From NCBI GenBank assembly GCA_910579285.1, contig CAJTTT010000031.1, forward strand, positions 1-35,766: a DNA stretch of 35,766 nucleotides, written 5' to 3'. The translations under genes were made by a program, and so were the position numbers. This stretch comes from an uncultured Lachnospiraceae bacterium (GTDB taxonomy: Bacteria > Bacillota > Clostridia > Lachnospirales > Lachnospiraceae). Positions 24,434 to 31,914 of this stretch are shown here, in pieces (positions within the stretch are counted from its first letter, which is position 1; each line of letters opens with the position of its first letter). A model generated the notes under the pieces. It worked only from the letters and a program-made list of their open reading frames with translations, made no database searches and was not told where the DNA came from.

Positions 24434-25276
24434 ATGCAGAAAAAAATAGCGGTGATCAATGACATTGCGGGATACGGAAGATGCGCCATGACGGTGCTTC
24501 TTCCGATTATTTCTTATATGGGTGTGCAGGCATGTCCCCTGCCTACCTCTCTGTTTTCGAGCAACACGGCATTCCCGGATTTTTTCATGGATGATTATAC
24601 AGATCGGATGGAGGCTTATATCGGGAGTTGGGAAAAGATAGGTCTTCAACAAGCGTTTCATGGCATTGCCACGGGGTATCTGGGATCTGTCAGGCAGATC
24701 GAGATTGTGAAACGGTTTGTCAGGGAGTTTTCAGCGGAGGATACCCTTGTGATTGTGGACCCGGTGATGGGAGATCACGGCAGATTATACTCTGCCTATA
24801 CGGTAGAGTTGTGTACGGAGCTCAGAGAACTGGTTGCCCTGGCGGATATCATCACGCCGAATCTGACGGAAGGCTGCCATCTTGCGGACATTCCCTATAA
24901 AGAGAAAGGGTGGAAGAGAAAGGAGCTGTTCGACATGGCGGCGCGCCTCTCTGCGATGGGGCCGTCCCATGTTGTCATTACGGGGATCCCCCAGGGAGAA
25001 TATATCGCGAACTATGTCTATGTAAAGACAGGATCGGAAGAGGCGCAGGCACGGCTGATCCGCGTCCACAGGGCAGGGGAAGAACGGTGCAGTACAGGGG
25101 ACGTGTTTTCCGCGGTGATCGCTGCAGATGCGGTAAACGGCGTACCCTTTGACCGCTCTGTCAGAAAGGCATTGGGTTTTGTGAAACAGTGCATAGAAAA
25201 AGCGGTGGAATCCGGCACCCCGCCCGCAGAAGGTGTGCCCTTTGAGCTTGTTCTGCACCGTCTCAGACGGGGGTAA
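24434..25276 (+). CDS. Pyridoxal/pyridoxamine kinase, PdxY/PdxK-like
   Basis: A 280-residue cytoplasmic kinase of the ribokinase-like superfamily that phosphorylates vitamin B6 vitamers with ATP for PLP salvage. Clear features: INDIAGYGRCAMTVLLPIIS near the N-terminus, the substrate-loop PLPTSLFSSNTAF, DPVMGDHGRLY, TPNLTE and the anion-hole motif STGDVFSAVI, where Ser replaces the usual Gly of GTGD. Length is normal for PdxY. It is monocistronic and convergent with a MerR-type regulator. PdxY-like versus PdxK-like substrate preference is not distinguishable here. Confidence 0.88.
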   Translation: MQKKIAVINDIAGYGRCAMTVLLPIISYMGVQACPLPTSLFSSNTAFPDFFMDDYTDRMEAYIGSWEKIGLQQAFHGIATGYLGSVRQIEIVKRFVREFSAEDTLVIVDPVMGDHGRLYSAYTVELCTELRELVALADIITPNLTEGCHLADIPYKEKGWKRKELFDMAARLSAMGPSHVVITGIPQGEYIANYVYVKTGSEEAQARLIRVHRAGEERCSTGDVFSAVIAADAVNGVPFDRSVRKALGFVKQCIEKAVESGTPPAEGVPFELVLHRLRRG

Positions 25277-25287
25277 GGAGGGGGACT

Positions 25288-25437
25288 CAGTGCGCGCCCT
25301 GCCGTTTGTGTTTCGCAGTGCGCGCTCGAAAAACCTGCGGTTTTCCTCGCTCGCGGGCTTCGCCCTATACATCCAGCGAAATAATTGCTTCGGTGAGCAA
25401 GCTCTCCGCTGCCATTATTTCACTGGATGTGCACTGC
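25288..25437 (+). repeat. Hairpin-rich intergenic element with short inverted ends
   Basis: GCAGTGC (25315-25321) and GCACTGC (25431-25437) are inverted ends of a 123-bp unit. Inside lie AAAACC/GGTTTT, GGGCTTCGCCC and a 15-bp stem, 25371-25385 with 25414-25428, broken only by one G-U pair. CAGTGCGCGC occurs directly repeated at 25288 and 25316. It lies between two convergent genes and codes for nothing. The look is that of a REP/MITE-type non-autonomous element. Confidence 0.6.
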
Positions 25438-26268
25438 TCAACTGGACAACGGATACTCTAACTCAAAGGGGTATCCGTCTTTTTTGTTTTCCTCGGAGAG
25501 CGTGTCCGTCTCAATCACATAAAAATCATCGCTCTTTATCACTTCTTTCATCTCTTCCCGGATGGTTTCAAAGTCTGTCACATGGGTAGAGATTCTGCGG
25601 CAGGCAAAATCACCTTCACTGATGGTGCGGACAGTTTGGGCAGAGGATGTCTCTGTCGGTGCGTCTCCCGTGATTGTGAGGAACATGTGACGCTGGTATT
25701 TGCCGTTTCGGTATTCGTGCAGCACGCCGGAGGGGTAAGCAACAACCGTTCCCATCTGCTGTGCGGTGACGAAAAGCTTCAGAATATGCTGGCCGTAGTA
25801 TTTGGGGATGTCCATTTCCTCCAAAGGCACAGTGAGCATTTTGCGGGTTACGATCTCGTTGTGGTAGAAGCCATCGGGCAGCAGGATGCCGCTCTTGCTC
25901 TCTGGAATTTTGGCCAGGCCGGTCACGGGACTCGCCATATTCTGCAGCGTTTCCTGCAGGGTGGCAAGGCAGTTGTGGATGTCCAGAATTTTCTGTTCCG
26001 CCAGAATCTTACCGTCATAGAGGAGCTTCTGCAGATTGATGGAGGCGCCTTCCACATAATTATTTAAGTCTTTAAGCGGGATACCAAGCTTGATACATAC
26101 AGTGATGGCATCCAGAAGATAGAGCTGTTCGTTTGTGTAGTAGCGGTAGTTCGTCTCTGTGTTTACAAAGGCCGGTTTGAGAATCCCGATCTGGTCATAG
26201 TAACGCAGGGATTTGATGCTCACGTTCTTTAATTTTGATACTTTTCCGATAGACATGTACTGACTCAT
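25438..26268 (-). CDS. MerR-family transcriptional regulator with effector-binding domain
   Basis: A 276-residue regulator on the minus strand. Residues 5-75 are a MerR winged helix (MSIGKVSKLKNVSIKSLRYY, DQIGILKPAFVN, YYTNEQLYLLDAI). A dimerisation helix follows (about 80-120), then a GyrI/BmrR-like effector domain that in relatives binds drugs or other small molecules. The start at 26268 has AGGAAA 7 nt upstream; a second Met at residue 5 is an alternative. No drug pump lies beside it, so its target may be elsewhere or itself. A dyad upstream fits autoregulation. Confidence 0.85.
   Translation of the reverse strand: MSQYMSIGKVSKLKNVSIKSLRYYDQIGILKPAFVNTETNYRYYTNEQLYLLDAITVCIKLGIPLKDLNNYVEGASINLQKLLYDGKILAEQKILDIHNCLATLQETLQNMASPVTGLAKIPESKSGILLPDGFYHNEIVTRKMLTVPLEEMDIPKYYGQHILKLFVTAQQMGTVVAYPSGVLHEYRNGKYQRHMFLTITGDAPTETSSAQTVRTISEGDFACRRISTHVTDFETIREEMKEVIKSDDFYVIETDTLSEENKKDGYPFELEYPLSS
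25449..25490 (+). terminator. Plus-strand terminator inside the 3' end of the MerR gene
   Basis: ACGGATAC (25449-25456) pairs with GTATCCGT (25471-25478), followed by CTTTTTTGTTTT. It would stop transcripts from the pyridoxal kinase gene after the hairpin element, and lies within the last codons of the convergent MerR gene. Confidence 0.8.
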
Positions 26269-26334
26269 AGCTTGTTTCCTAAATCCTTTTTCCTAATGAT
26301 GGTATTTGTTTCTATCTGTTTCCTGCCAAAACTA

Positions 26335-26346
26335 TACCCGAGGGTA
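26335..26346 (-). promoter_or_regulatory. Dyad in the MerR gene promoter region
   Basis: TACCC and GGGTA form a 5-2-5 dyad; on the minus strand TTGCCA lies upstream and TATAGT overlaps its right end. A short dyad between the -35 and -10 boxes is the typical operator position for MerR-family proteins, though the spacing does not give the canonical 19 nt with certainty. Confidence 0.45.
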
Positions 26347-26454
26347 AGAGTTGGCAAGACTTATTTTGTCACAAAATTTTATGGAAGACAAGACTTTTTG
26401 GGAAATTAGTGGTCAGGAAAATTTGAACTACAAGATAATGTGTATGATGAGAAG

Positions 26455-26495
26455 AAGGGAAATCAGTTCCACTGTCGGCGGAAGTGATTTCCCTT
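26455..26495 (-). terminator. Terminator of the cellobiose phosphorylase gene
   Basis: AAGGGAAATCA (26455-26465) and TGATTTCCCTT (26485-26495) pair perfectly, with an inner TTCC/GGAA. On the minus strand the stem follows the stop codon and is followed by TTCTTCTC. Confidence 0.65.
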
Positions 26496-26511
26496 TCATT
26501 TGCGGGCAGGA

Positions 26512-28947
26512 TCAGCCCATAGTCACGATGACGTCATATTCGGTTTTTCCCGGGGTGTACGGAACAACACAGCCTTCCACGGCCGTTCCGTCCACGGTGA
26601 GGGATTTCACACCCTTCTCCACGTTGTTCGGATTCACTACCTGAATGTGGTAGGTGCCCTCACGGAATTTGCGGGTTAAGGTAAAGCCGCCAAAATCTTT
26701 TGGCACGCACGGATCAATGCGGAGCCCCTGGTGTGTGGGGTACACGCCAAGGATGTGCTGGGACACGTTCACGAATGTCCACGCCGCTGTTCCAGTCAGC
26801 CAGCTGTTCTTTGCTTCGCCCGGTATGCAGGCATCGGCTCCGCCGACCATCTGGGAATAAACATAGGGCTCTGTGCGGTGGATCTCGCTAAACTCTTCCA
26901 CATAGGCAGGGCATGTCTTACGATAGATGTCGAAGGCTCTGTCGCCGCGGCCGATCACCGTTTCGGAGATGGAAACCCAGGGATTGTTGTGGCAGAAAAT
27001 ACCTGCATTCTCCTTGTATCCGGGCGGATAGGAGGAAATCTCGCCAAGCTCCAGATGGTATCTGGTGTAGGCAGGCTGCAGGATCATTACGCCGTACTCG
27101 GTATCCAGTTTTTCTTTTACGGAGTCCAGCGCTTTTTCGGCAAGCCCTTCTTTTACGCCGATGCCGGCAAGCGGACAAAAGCCGTTTGACTCAATATAAA
27201 TCTGCCCTTCCTCACACTCTTTGGAGCCGATCTTTTTGCCGTAGGCATCGTAGGCACGGAGGAACCAGCTGCCGTCCCAGCCGTCCTTTAACACGGCATC
27301 ATACATCTTCTGTACTTCGGCGCGGGCGTAATCCGCCTCCGCCTGGTTTCCCATAAGCTCGCATAACTGTGCGTACTCTTCGCCGTACTTGACAAACATG
27401 CCGGCAATGAACACGGATTCCGCCACAGGCCCTTCAGAGGGTCCGAAGGTCTGGAAGGATTCGCCGGGATGCTCGGAGAAACAGTTCAGATTGAGGCAGT
27501 CGTTCCAGTCGGCGCGGCCGATCAGGGGTAGCGCATGGGGACCTTTGTGGGTTACAATATAGTCAAAGGAACGCTTCAGGTGTTCCAACAGAGGTTTTGC
27601 CAGAGACATATCATTGTCGAATGGCACCTGTTCTGTTAAAATAGAAGTGTCCCCGGTCTCGCGCACATAGGCGGAGGTGCCGGCAATCAGCCAGAGCGGA
27701 TCATCGTTGAAGCCGCTGCCGATGTCGGAGTTGCCCTTCTTGGTGAGCGGCTGATACTGGTGGTAGGCGCTGCCATCCTCAAACTGGGTGGAAGCGATGT
27801 CGATGATACGCTGTCTTGCACGGTCGGGAATCAGATGTACAAAACCGAGAAGATCCTGGCAGGAATCACGGAATCCCATGCCGCGGCCGATCCCGGATTC
27901 ATAGTAGGAGGCAGAGCGGGACATGTTGAAGGTCACCATACACTGATACTGGTTCCAGATATTGACCATGCGGTCAACTTTGTCGTTGGAGGACTTCACA
28001 CGGTATCTGGATAAGAGGTCGCTCCAGTATGCGTTTAACTGTGCAAATGCCTCATCTACATCTGCATCGGTCTGATATCTGGCAAGCATTGCCTCGGCGG
28101 GCTTTTTGTTGATAACGCCGTGGGACTCCCACTTCTGGTCCTCGGGATTTTCCACATAGCCAAGAACAAATACAAAGGTTTTGCTTTCACCGGGTTTTAA
28201 GGTCATGTTGATCTGGTGGGATGCGATAGGCGACCAGCCGTGGGCCACAGAGTTGGATGCCTGGCCCTTCTCCACGGCTTCAGGATTCGCCGCGCCGCGG
28301 TATGCGCCGAGGAATGCATCGCGGCTCGTATCGAAACCATCCACGGGAGCATTCACGGAATACACCGCATAGTGGTTTCTTCTCTCCCTGTACTCTGTTT
28401 TGTGGTATATTGTGGAACCGGCCACCTCCACTTCACCTGTGTTTAAGTTGCGCTGGAAATTTCGGGAATCATCATCCGCATTCCAGAGACACCATTCTAC
28501 ATAGGAGAAGAGAGAAATGGTTTTTTCGGCACCGCCCTGGTTGGTCAGCTTCACCTGGCTGATTTCGCAGTTGTCATTCATGGGGATGAAGGTGAGGACG
28601 GAAGCTTCCAGGTTGTTTTTCATACCTGTAAAGCGGCTGTAGCCGATGCCGTGACGGCATTCGTAGCTGTCGAGCTCTGTCTGGGTCGGTTTCCAGCCGG
28701 GATTCCAGATGCTTTCGCCCTCCCTGATGTAGAAGTATTTGCCATTGATGTCATTGGGCACATCGTTGTAGCGGTAACGCGTCATGCGCAGAAGCTTGGC
28801 GTCCTTGTAAAAAGTATAGCCGCCGCAGGTGTTAGAGATCAGCGTAAAGAACTCCTTGCAGCCCAAGTAGTTGATCCAGGGCAGAGGCGTCCTGGGTGTA
28901 GTGATGACGTACTCGCGGTTGGCGTCATCGAAATAACCAAATTTCAT
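26512..28947 (-). CDS. cbpA: Cellobiose phosphorylase (GH94)
   Basis: An 811-residue cytoplasmic enzyme that splits cellobiose with phosphate to glucose 1-phosphate and glucose, saving ATP. The N-terminal beta-sandwich domain (1-275, MKFGYFDDANREYVITTPRTP) and the (alpha/alpha)6 catalytic domain (about 310-735) are both complete. The signature GRADWNDCLNLN puts D483 at the general-acid position. Other family segments are YYESGIGRGMGFRDSCQD (around 360), FNDDPLW and GIFCHNNPW. Cellobiose phosphorylases of cellulolytic clostridia have this length. No secretion signal, so cellobiose must be imported; the CUT1 importer at 62-3180 is a candidate but is not linked. A LacI-family regulator is divergent. 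Cellodextrin phosphorylase is less likely, as those are longer. Confidence 0.9.
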   Translation of the reverse strand: MKFGYFDDANREYVITTPRTPLPWINYLGCKEFFTLISNTCGGYTFYKDAKLLRMTRYRYNDVPNDINGKYFYIREGESIWNPGWKPTQTELDSYECRHGIGYSRFTGMKNNLEASVLTFIPMNDNCEISQVKLTNQGGAEKTISLFSYVEWCLWNADDDSRNFQRNLNTGEVEVAGSTIYHKTEYRERRNHYAVYSVNAPVDGFDTSRDAFLGAYRGAANPEAVEKGQASNSVAHGWSPIASHQINMTLKPGESKTFVFVLGYVENPEDQKWESHGVINKKPAEAMLARYQTDADVDEAFAQLNAYWSDLLSRYRVKSSNDKVDRMVNIWNQYQCMVTFNMSRSASYYESGIGRGMGFRDSCQDLLGFVHLIPDRARQRIIDIASTQFEDGSAYHQYQPLTKKGNSDIGSGFNDDPLWLIAGTSAYVRETGDTSILTEQVPFDNDMSLAKPLLEHLKRSFDYIVTHKGPHALPLIGRADWNDCLNLNCFSEHPGESFQTFGPSEGPVAESVFIAGMFVKYGEEYAQLCELMGNQAEADYARAEVQKMYDAVLKDGWDGSWFLRAYDAYGKKIGSKECEEGQIYIESNGFCPLAGIGVKEGLAEKALDSVKEKLDTEYGVMILQPAYTRYHLELGEISSYPPGYKENAGIFCHNNPWVSISETVIGRGDRAFDIYRKTCPAYVEEFSEIHRTEPYVYSQMVGGADACIPGEAKNSWLTGTAAWTFVNVSQHILGVYPTHQGLRIDPCVPKDFGGFTLTRKFREGTYHIQVVNPNNVEKGVKSLTVDGTAVEGCVVPYTPGKTEYDVIVTMG

Positions 28948-29014
28948 AGCTCCATTCTCCTTTTCGCATTGATTTTAAGTTCGGTTTGTTGGAAACTGTC
29001 TTGAAATACAACTG

Positions 29015-29084
29015 GGTAAACGATTAAGTAAATGTGTCTGCCGTCGGTTAAGCAAATTATACAGAAGAAATGAAAAAAAAGCAA
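29015..29084 (-). promoter_or_regulatory. Promoter and operators of the cellobiose phosphorylase gene
   Basis: On the minus strand TTGCTT (29084-29079), a 17-nt spacer and TATAAT (29061-29056) form a good promoter. AAACGATTAAG at 29018-29028 (plus strand) is a LacI-type pseudo-palindrome centred on CG, and a weaker version, CGTCGGTTAAG, lies at 29042-29052 just past the -10. Both are downstream of the promoter, as expected for blocking by a LacI-family protein. Confidence 0.6.
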
Positions 29085-29129
29085 TAATTATATATTTTAT
29101 ATGATAAAATCAATAAATCTGAAAAGACA

Positions 29130-29179
29130 TTGCAATACTAAGATTGGTATTGTACAATGGAGATACGAAAACGATTAAG
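29130..29179 (+). promoter_or_regulatory. Promoter and operator of the LacI-family gene
   Basis: TTGCAA (29130-29135), a 17-nt spacer and TACAAT (29153-29158). The same AAACGATTAAG operator-like site occurs at 29169-29179, just downstream of the start site, suggesting autoregulation by the LacI-family protein. Confidence 0.6.
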
Positions 29180-29233
29180 CATTAGCGGGACATGAAGAAG
29201 TGGATGATTTCGCGGGTTTGAGAGGATTAGACT

Positions 29234-30277
29234 ATGGTATCTATGAAGGATATTTCGGCAGTCTGCGGCGTCTCGGTGGCTACGGTCAGTAAGGCGCTTA
29301 ATGATCAGAACGATATCGGAAAAGAGACGAAGAGACGGATTCGGCAGGTGGCCGAGGAGATGGGATATTCTCCCAATACGGCGGCGAAAATGTTGAAAAC
29401 GAACCGCAGTTATAATGTGGGCGTTTTATTTAACCATGAGGATTACAGCGGACTGACTCACGATTACTACGCTTTTGTGCTGGACAGTCTCAAGAGCACG
29501 GTTGAGGAGAAGGGTTATGATATTACGTTTGTAAATACAAAAAAACGTCATGCGGGGGCGATGAGTTATCTGGAGCACTGCAGATCCCGGGGGTTTGACG
29601 GCGTTGCGATCGTCTGTACGGATTTCTATTCGGCGGAAATTCTGCAGCTTGTTAGGGGCGATATTCCCATTGTTACGCTGGATCATTTGTTTAACAACGT
29701 CTGTGCGGTGATGTCCAACAATGTACAGGGAATGCAGGATCTGCTCACTTACATTTATAAGAAAGGACACCGCAGGGTAGCCTATATTCATGGGGCGGAT
29801 TCCGCAGTTACCCAGAGCAGACTGTCCTCTTTCTACCGAACGGCGGCAAGACTTGGCCTTACCATACCAGACGAGTATATCCGCATGTCTCCTTACCGTG
29901 ACACCAAAAACGCATATGTGGAGACGGTCAGGCTTCTTGATTTAAAGAAACCGCCCACATGCATTCTCTATCCCGATGATTTTTCCGCTTTCGGCGGCTT
30001 TAACGCGATTCAGGAACGGGGTATGCGGATACCTGATGATATTTCTATCGCGGGTTATGACGGCATTCGGATTGCCAGACATATTGAACCAACGCTGACC
30101 ACGCTGCGGCAGGATACGGAGGAGCTTGGGCGGCTGGTGGGAGAAAAGCTGCTCAGTCTGATTGAACATCCCAAAACCACGCTGGTGGAGACACTTGTAG
30201 TTGAAGGGCGTGTGTTTGAGGGAAATTCTGTTGGAGAATTAGGGGGAGGAAATGATGGCATCACCGATTTTATTTGA
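29234..30277 (+). CDS. LacI-family transcriptional regulator
   Basis: A 347-residue repressor. The N-terminal HTH and hinge are textbook (MVSMKDISAVCGVSVATVSK, YSPNTAAKMLKTNRSYNVGV), followed by a periplasmic-binding-protein-like effector domain (about 62-335) with VTLDHLFN, HRRVAYIHG, PTCILYPDDFSAFG and DISIAGYDG. GAGAGGA stands 7 nt before the ATG. Matching operator-like sites at its own promoter and at that of the divergent cellobiose phosphorylase gene indicate that it controls both, with cellobiose or a related glucoside the probable inducer. That is inference from context. Confidence 0.92.
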   Translation: MVSMKDISAVCGVSVATVSKALNDQNDIGKETKRRIRQVAEEMGYSPNTAAKMLKTNRSYNVGVLFNHEDYSGLTHDYYAFVLDSLKSTVEEKGYDITFVNTKKRHAGAMSYLEHCRSRGFDGVAIVCTDFYSAEILQLVRGDIPIVTLDHLFNNVCAVMSNNVQGMQDLLTYIYKKGHRRVAYIHGADSAVTQSRLSSFYRTAARLGLTIPDEYIRMSPYRDTKNAYVETVRLLDLKKPPTCILYPDDFSAFGGFNAIQERGMRIPDDISIAGYDGIRIARHIEPTLTTLRQDTEELGRLVGEKLLSLIEHPKTTLVETLVVEGRVFEGNSVGELGGGNDGITDFI

Positions 30278-30647
30278 CCAGAGCAGATTAAAGGCATATG
30301 ATGGTCTTGTAAGGCTGTGCGAGTTTGCGGGGAAATCCGGGGAGTGGCAGCAAGCTTTGTGGGACGAGCTTCTGGCGAGCCGGAAGCTGTACGATGCTTT
30401 TGTCTATTATCTGGAGAACCACGCGCTGCCGGATGAGCCGAAGTGCGGGGCCTATTCCCTGACCGACTGTTATGTGTGGCAGATCGAGCAGGATAATCTG
30501 CGCAGGGACACGGGGAAGAATACCGCCAGCTGCAACAAAGAGGATATGGTGCTCAGAGCGTTTCAGATGATGGCCCGGATGCACAGGCAGCCGGAGGAAT
30601 ATGAGAAAAAATTAAGCGACTGGAAGGGTATGGACCAGACGATGTGA
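30252..30647 (+). CDS. Small unrecognised cytoplasmic protein
   Basis: A 131-residue mostly helical protein (MMASPILFDQSRLKAYDGLV, LWDELLASRKLYDAFVYYLE). It has no signal peptide or transmembrane segment and no family I recognise. It has a good ribosome site (GGGGGAGG) before two adjacent ATG codons and overlaps the end of the LacI-family gene by 26 bases, so it is translated from the same mRNA. A C-terminal segment with EDMVLRAFQMMARMHRQPEEY may be a helical hairpin. A role in carbohydrate metabolism is possible from context only. Confidence 0.7.
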   Translation: MMASPILFDQSRLKAYDGLVRLCEFAGKSGEWQQALWDELLASRKLYDAFVYYLENHALPDEPKCGAYSLTDCYVWQIEQDNLRRDTGKNTASCNKEDMVLRAFQMMARMHRQPEEYEKKLSDWKGMDQTM

Positions 30648-30703
30648 AAGCCATAACCTGCTTCCGGGAGCTGACGAAAGGACAAAGGAAAAAGGAAGGA
30701 AGT

Positions 30704-31153
30704 ATGGATCGGACGGAATTTATAGACAGGCTGCAGAGAGCGCTTGCGGGAGGTGTGAACAGTTCCCGGGTGGCGGAGAATGTGCAGTATTACCAGGAAT
30801 ATATTGACGTGGAGATCAGGAAGGGCAGGAGCGAGGCGGAAGTGCTTGCAAGCCTTGGCGATCCGAGACTTCTTGCGAAGAGCATTATAGAAGCGAACAA
30901 ACGCGCCGGCGTCAGCGAAGGGACGAATCGGACATATGATGAAGAGTCCGGCGGGATCAGATATGGGTGGCGGAACAGAACGGGGAAGGAAAACGCCGTG
31001 CGTGTTCCCGGCTGGCTGGTTCTGCTGATTGCGGTCGTGATTTTTCTTTTGATCATCGGGCTGGCTTTTTCCATGATCTCCTTTTTTGCGCCGATTATCA
31101 TTCCCGTGCTGCTTGTCCTGCTTGCCGTTAATTATTTTAAGGGGCGGAAATGA
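30704..31153 (+). CDS. DUF1700/HAAS-domain membrane protein
   Basis: A 149-residue protein. Residues 1-65 (MDRTEFIDRLQRALAGG, YYQEYIDVEIRKGRSEAEVL, LGDPRLLAKSIIEANK) match the HAAS/DUF1700 helical domain, usually found beside PadR-like regulators and thought to be a membrane-linked sensing module. Residues 103-143 hold two hydrophobic segments (VPGWLVLLIAVVIFLLIIGL and a second with PIIIPVLLVLLAV). Start ATG 30704 follows AAAGGAAGG; an in-frame GTG at 30644 is less likely. No PadR gene is adjacent here. Confidence 0.78.
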   Translation: MDRTEFIDRLQRALAGGVNSSRVAENVQYYQEYIDVEIRKGRSEAEVLASLGDPRLLAKSIIEANKRAGVSEGTNRTYDEESGGIRYGWRNRTGKENAVRVPGWLVLLIAVVIFLLIIGLAFSMISFFAPIIIPVLLVLLAVNYFKGRK

Positions 31154-31154
31154 C

Positions 31155-31187
31155 AACAGGCCGTCTATTTGGGATAGACGGCCTGTT
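31155..31187 (+). terminator. Strong hairpin after the DUF1700 gene
   Basis: AACAGGCCGTCTAT (31155-31168) pairs perfectly with ATAGACGGCCTGTT (31174-31187), loop TTGGG. There is no T-run on either strand directly after it, so it may stabilise the mRNA end rather than terminate. Confidence 0.6.
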
Positions 31188-31290
31188 GAGGGGAGTATAA
31201 ATAATTAATATAAGGGTCTGTAGGCGGAGAATGAAGGGGTGTCTCCGTCTACGTTTCTTATTATATTACATTTTAAAAAAAATACAAGGA

Positions 31291-31353
31291 AAAATAGTAC
31301 CAAAGTACCAACAAAAGTTTTGGTGCTTTTTAATAAAAAAAATAGTACCAAAG
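31291..31353 (+). repeat. Repeated TAGTACCAAAG motifs
   Basis: AAAATAGTACCAAAG occurs at 31291-31305 and again at 31339-31353, with a partial GTACCAA at 31305-31311 and an inverted TTTTGGTGC between them. The stretch is AT-rich and lies upstream of the Asn-rich microprotein. It looks like a cluster of regulator sites. I cannot name the regulator. Confidence 0.45.
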
Positions 31354-31434
31354 GCCTACAAGTTGTCTGAATAACTTCGGCTGGAACCTCTCATACTATT
31401 TCTGTAACACGAAACCAATCAGGAGGTATGGAAG

Positions 31435-31581
31435 ATGTCTAAGAATGATTTTAACCAGAACAGCCAGCAGAATGAGAAGCAGCAGGACAAGAACAGCCAG
31501 AACAACTCGAAGAACAGCACAAACAACAGCAAGAACAGTTCCGGCAGCAACGCTAACAACAGTAGCAAGGACAACTATTAA
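31435..31581 (+). CDS. Asn/Ser-rich 48-residue microprotein
   Basis: A short gene too small for usual length cut-offs: ATG 31435, 48 codons, TAA at 31579-31581. AGGAGGT lies 7 nt upstream, the best ribosome site in this region, and a perfect terminator follows 17 nt after the stop. The protein begins MSKNDFNQNSQQNEK and is composed almost entirely of Asn, Ser, Lys, Gln and Asp, ending in SSKDNY. It has no hydrophobic core, so it is predicted disordered. Its length and composition recall small spore or stress proteins, but no family motif is visible, so no function is assigned. Confidence 0.72.
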   Translation: MSKNDFNQNSQQNEKQQDKNSQNNSKNSTNNSKNSSGSNANNSSKDNY

Positions 31582-31598
31582 GACGGATCAGATCTGAG

Positions 31599-31625
31599 AA
31601 GGGGACGCATCGGCGTCCCCTTTTT
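31599..31625 (+). terminator. Terminator of the microprotein gene
   Basis: AAGGGGACGC (31599-31608), loop ATCG, GCGTCCCCTT (31613-31622), then T. A very stable stem whose T-run is directly followed by the structured repeat. Confidence 0.92.
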
Positions 31626-31626
31626 C

Positions 31627-31748
31627 CGCGCATAAGCAGAGTCAGAAAGCGACAGAGACAGGATGCGTGCTTGCACGCAAGACAGTCTCTGTCGTTTTAT
31701 GACGAGCAACGCGAATGAGAAATGCGAAGCATTTCGAATCTGCTTATG
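31627..31748 (+). repeat. Structured repeat element, unit 1
   Basis: The unit begins CATAAGCAGA (31631-31640) and ends with the inverse TCTGCTTATG (31739-31748). Inside, GTCA plus a 14-bp arm at 31646-31659 pairs with 31685-31698 and TGAC, closing an inner TGCGTGC/GCACGCA hairpin (31664-31679). A separate GAAATGC/GCATTTC hairpin lies near the 3' end. It has no coding potential and is repeated directly after at a period of 119 bp. Confidence 0.8.
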
Positions 31749-31867
31749 GGGAGTGCGGAGTCAGAAAGTGACAGAGACAGGATGCGTGCTTGCACGCAAG
31801 ACAGTCTCTGTCGCTTTATGACGAGCAACGCGAATGAGAAATGCGAAGCATTTCGAATCTGCTTATA
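31749..31867 (+). repeat. Structured repeat element, unit 2
   Basis: Bases 31760-31866 repeat 31641-31747 with two changes only, C31650 to T31769 and T31695 to C31814. Both fall in the long stem, at neighbouring pairs, and both keep pairing through G-U wobble in the plus-strand RNA. The left terminal CATAAGCAG is replaced by GGAGTGCGG; the right end TCTGCTTATA is kept. Confidence 0.8.
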
Positions 31868-31879
31868 CACAAAACTGAG

Positions 31880-31908
31880 TTGACAGCCATCTGTATACAG
31901 CATAAAAT
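31880..31908 (+). promoter_or_regulatory. Promoter of the methyltransferase gene, with central palindrome
   Basis: TTGACA (31880-31885), a 17-nt spacer and TAAAAT (31903-31908). The perfect palindrome CTGTATACAG (31891-31900) lies in the spacer. The ATG at 31915 is 7 nt after the -10 box, so transcription should start at or next to the start codon. Confidence 0.7.
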
Positions 31909-31914
31909 GTACCT

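Noticed and set aside
25582..26067. 161-codon plus-strand frame inside the MerR-family gene
   Set aside because: It is antisense to a full-length MerR-family regulator with clear domains.
26731..27189. 152-codon plus-strand frame inside the cellobiose phosphorylase gene
   Set aside because: It is antisense to an intact GH94 catalytic domain and has no recognisable motif.
31627..31867. CRISPR array
   Set aside because: Only two units that abut each other with no spacers between identical repeats, internal hairpins and no cas genes.
31697..31903. 68-codon minus-strand frame over the structured repeat
   Set aside because: It arises from the repeat itself, repeats the same peptide pattern, and has no ribosome site.
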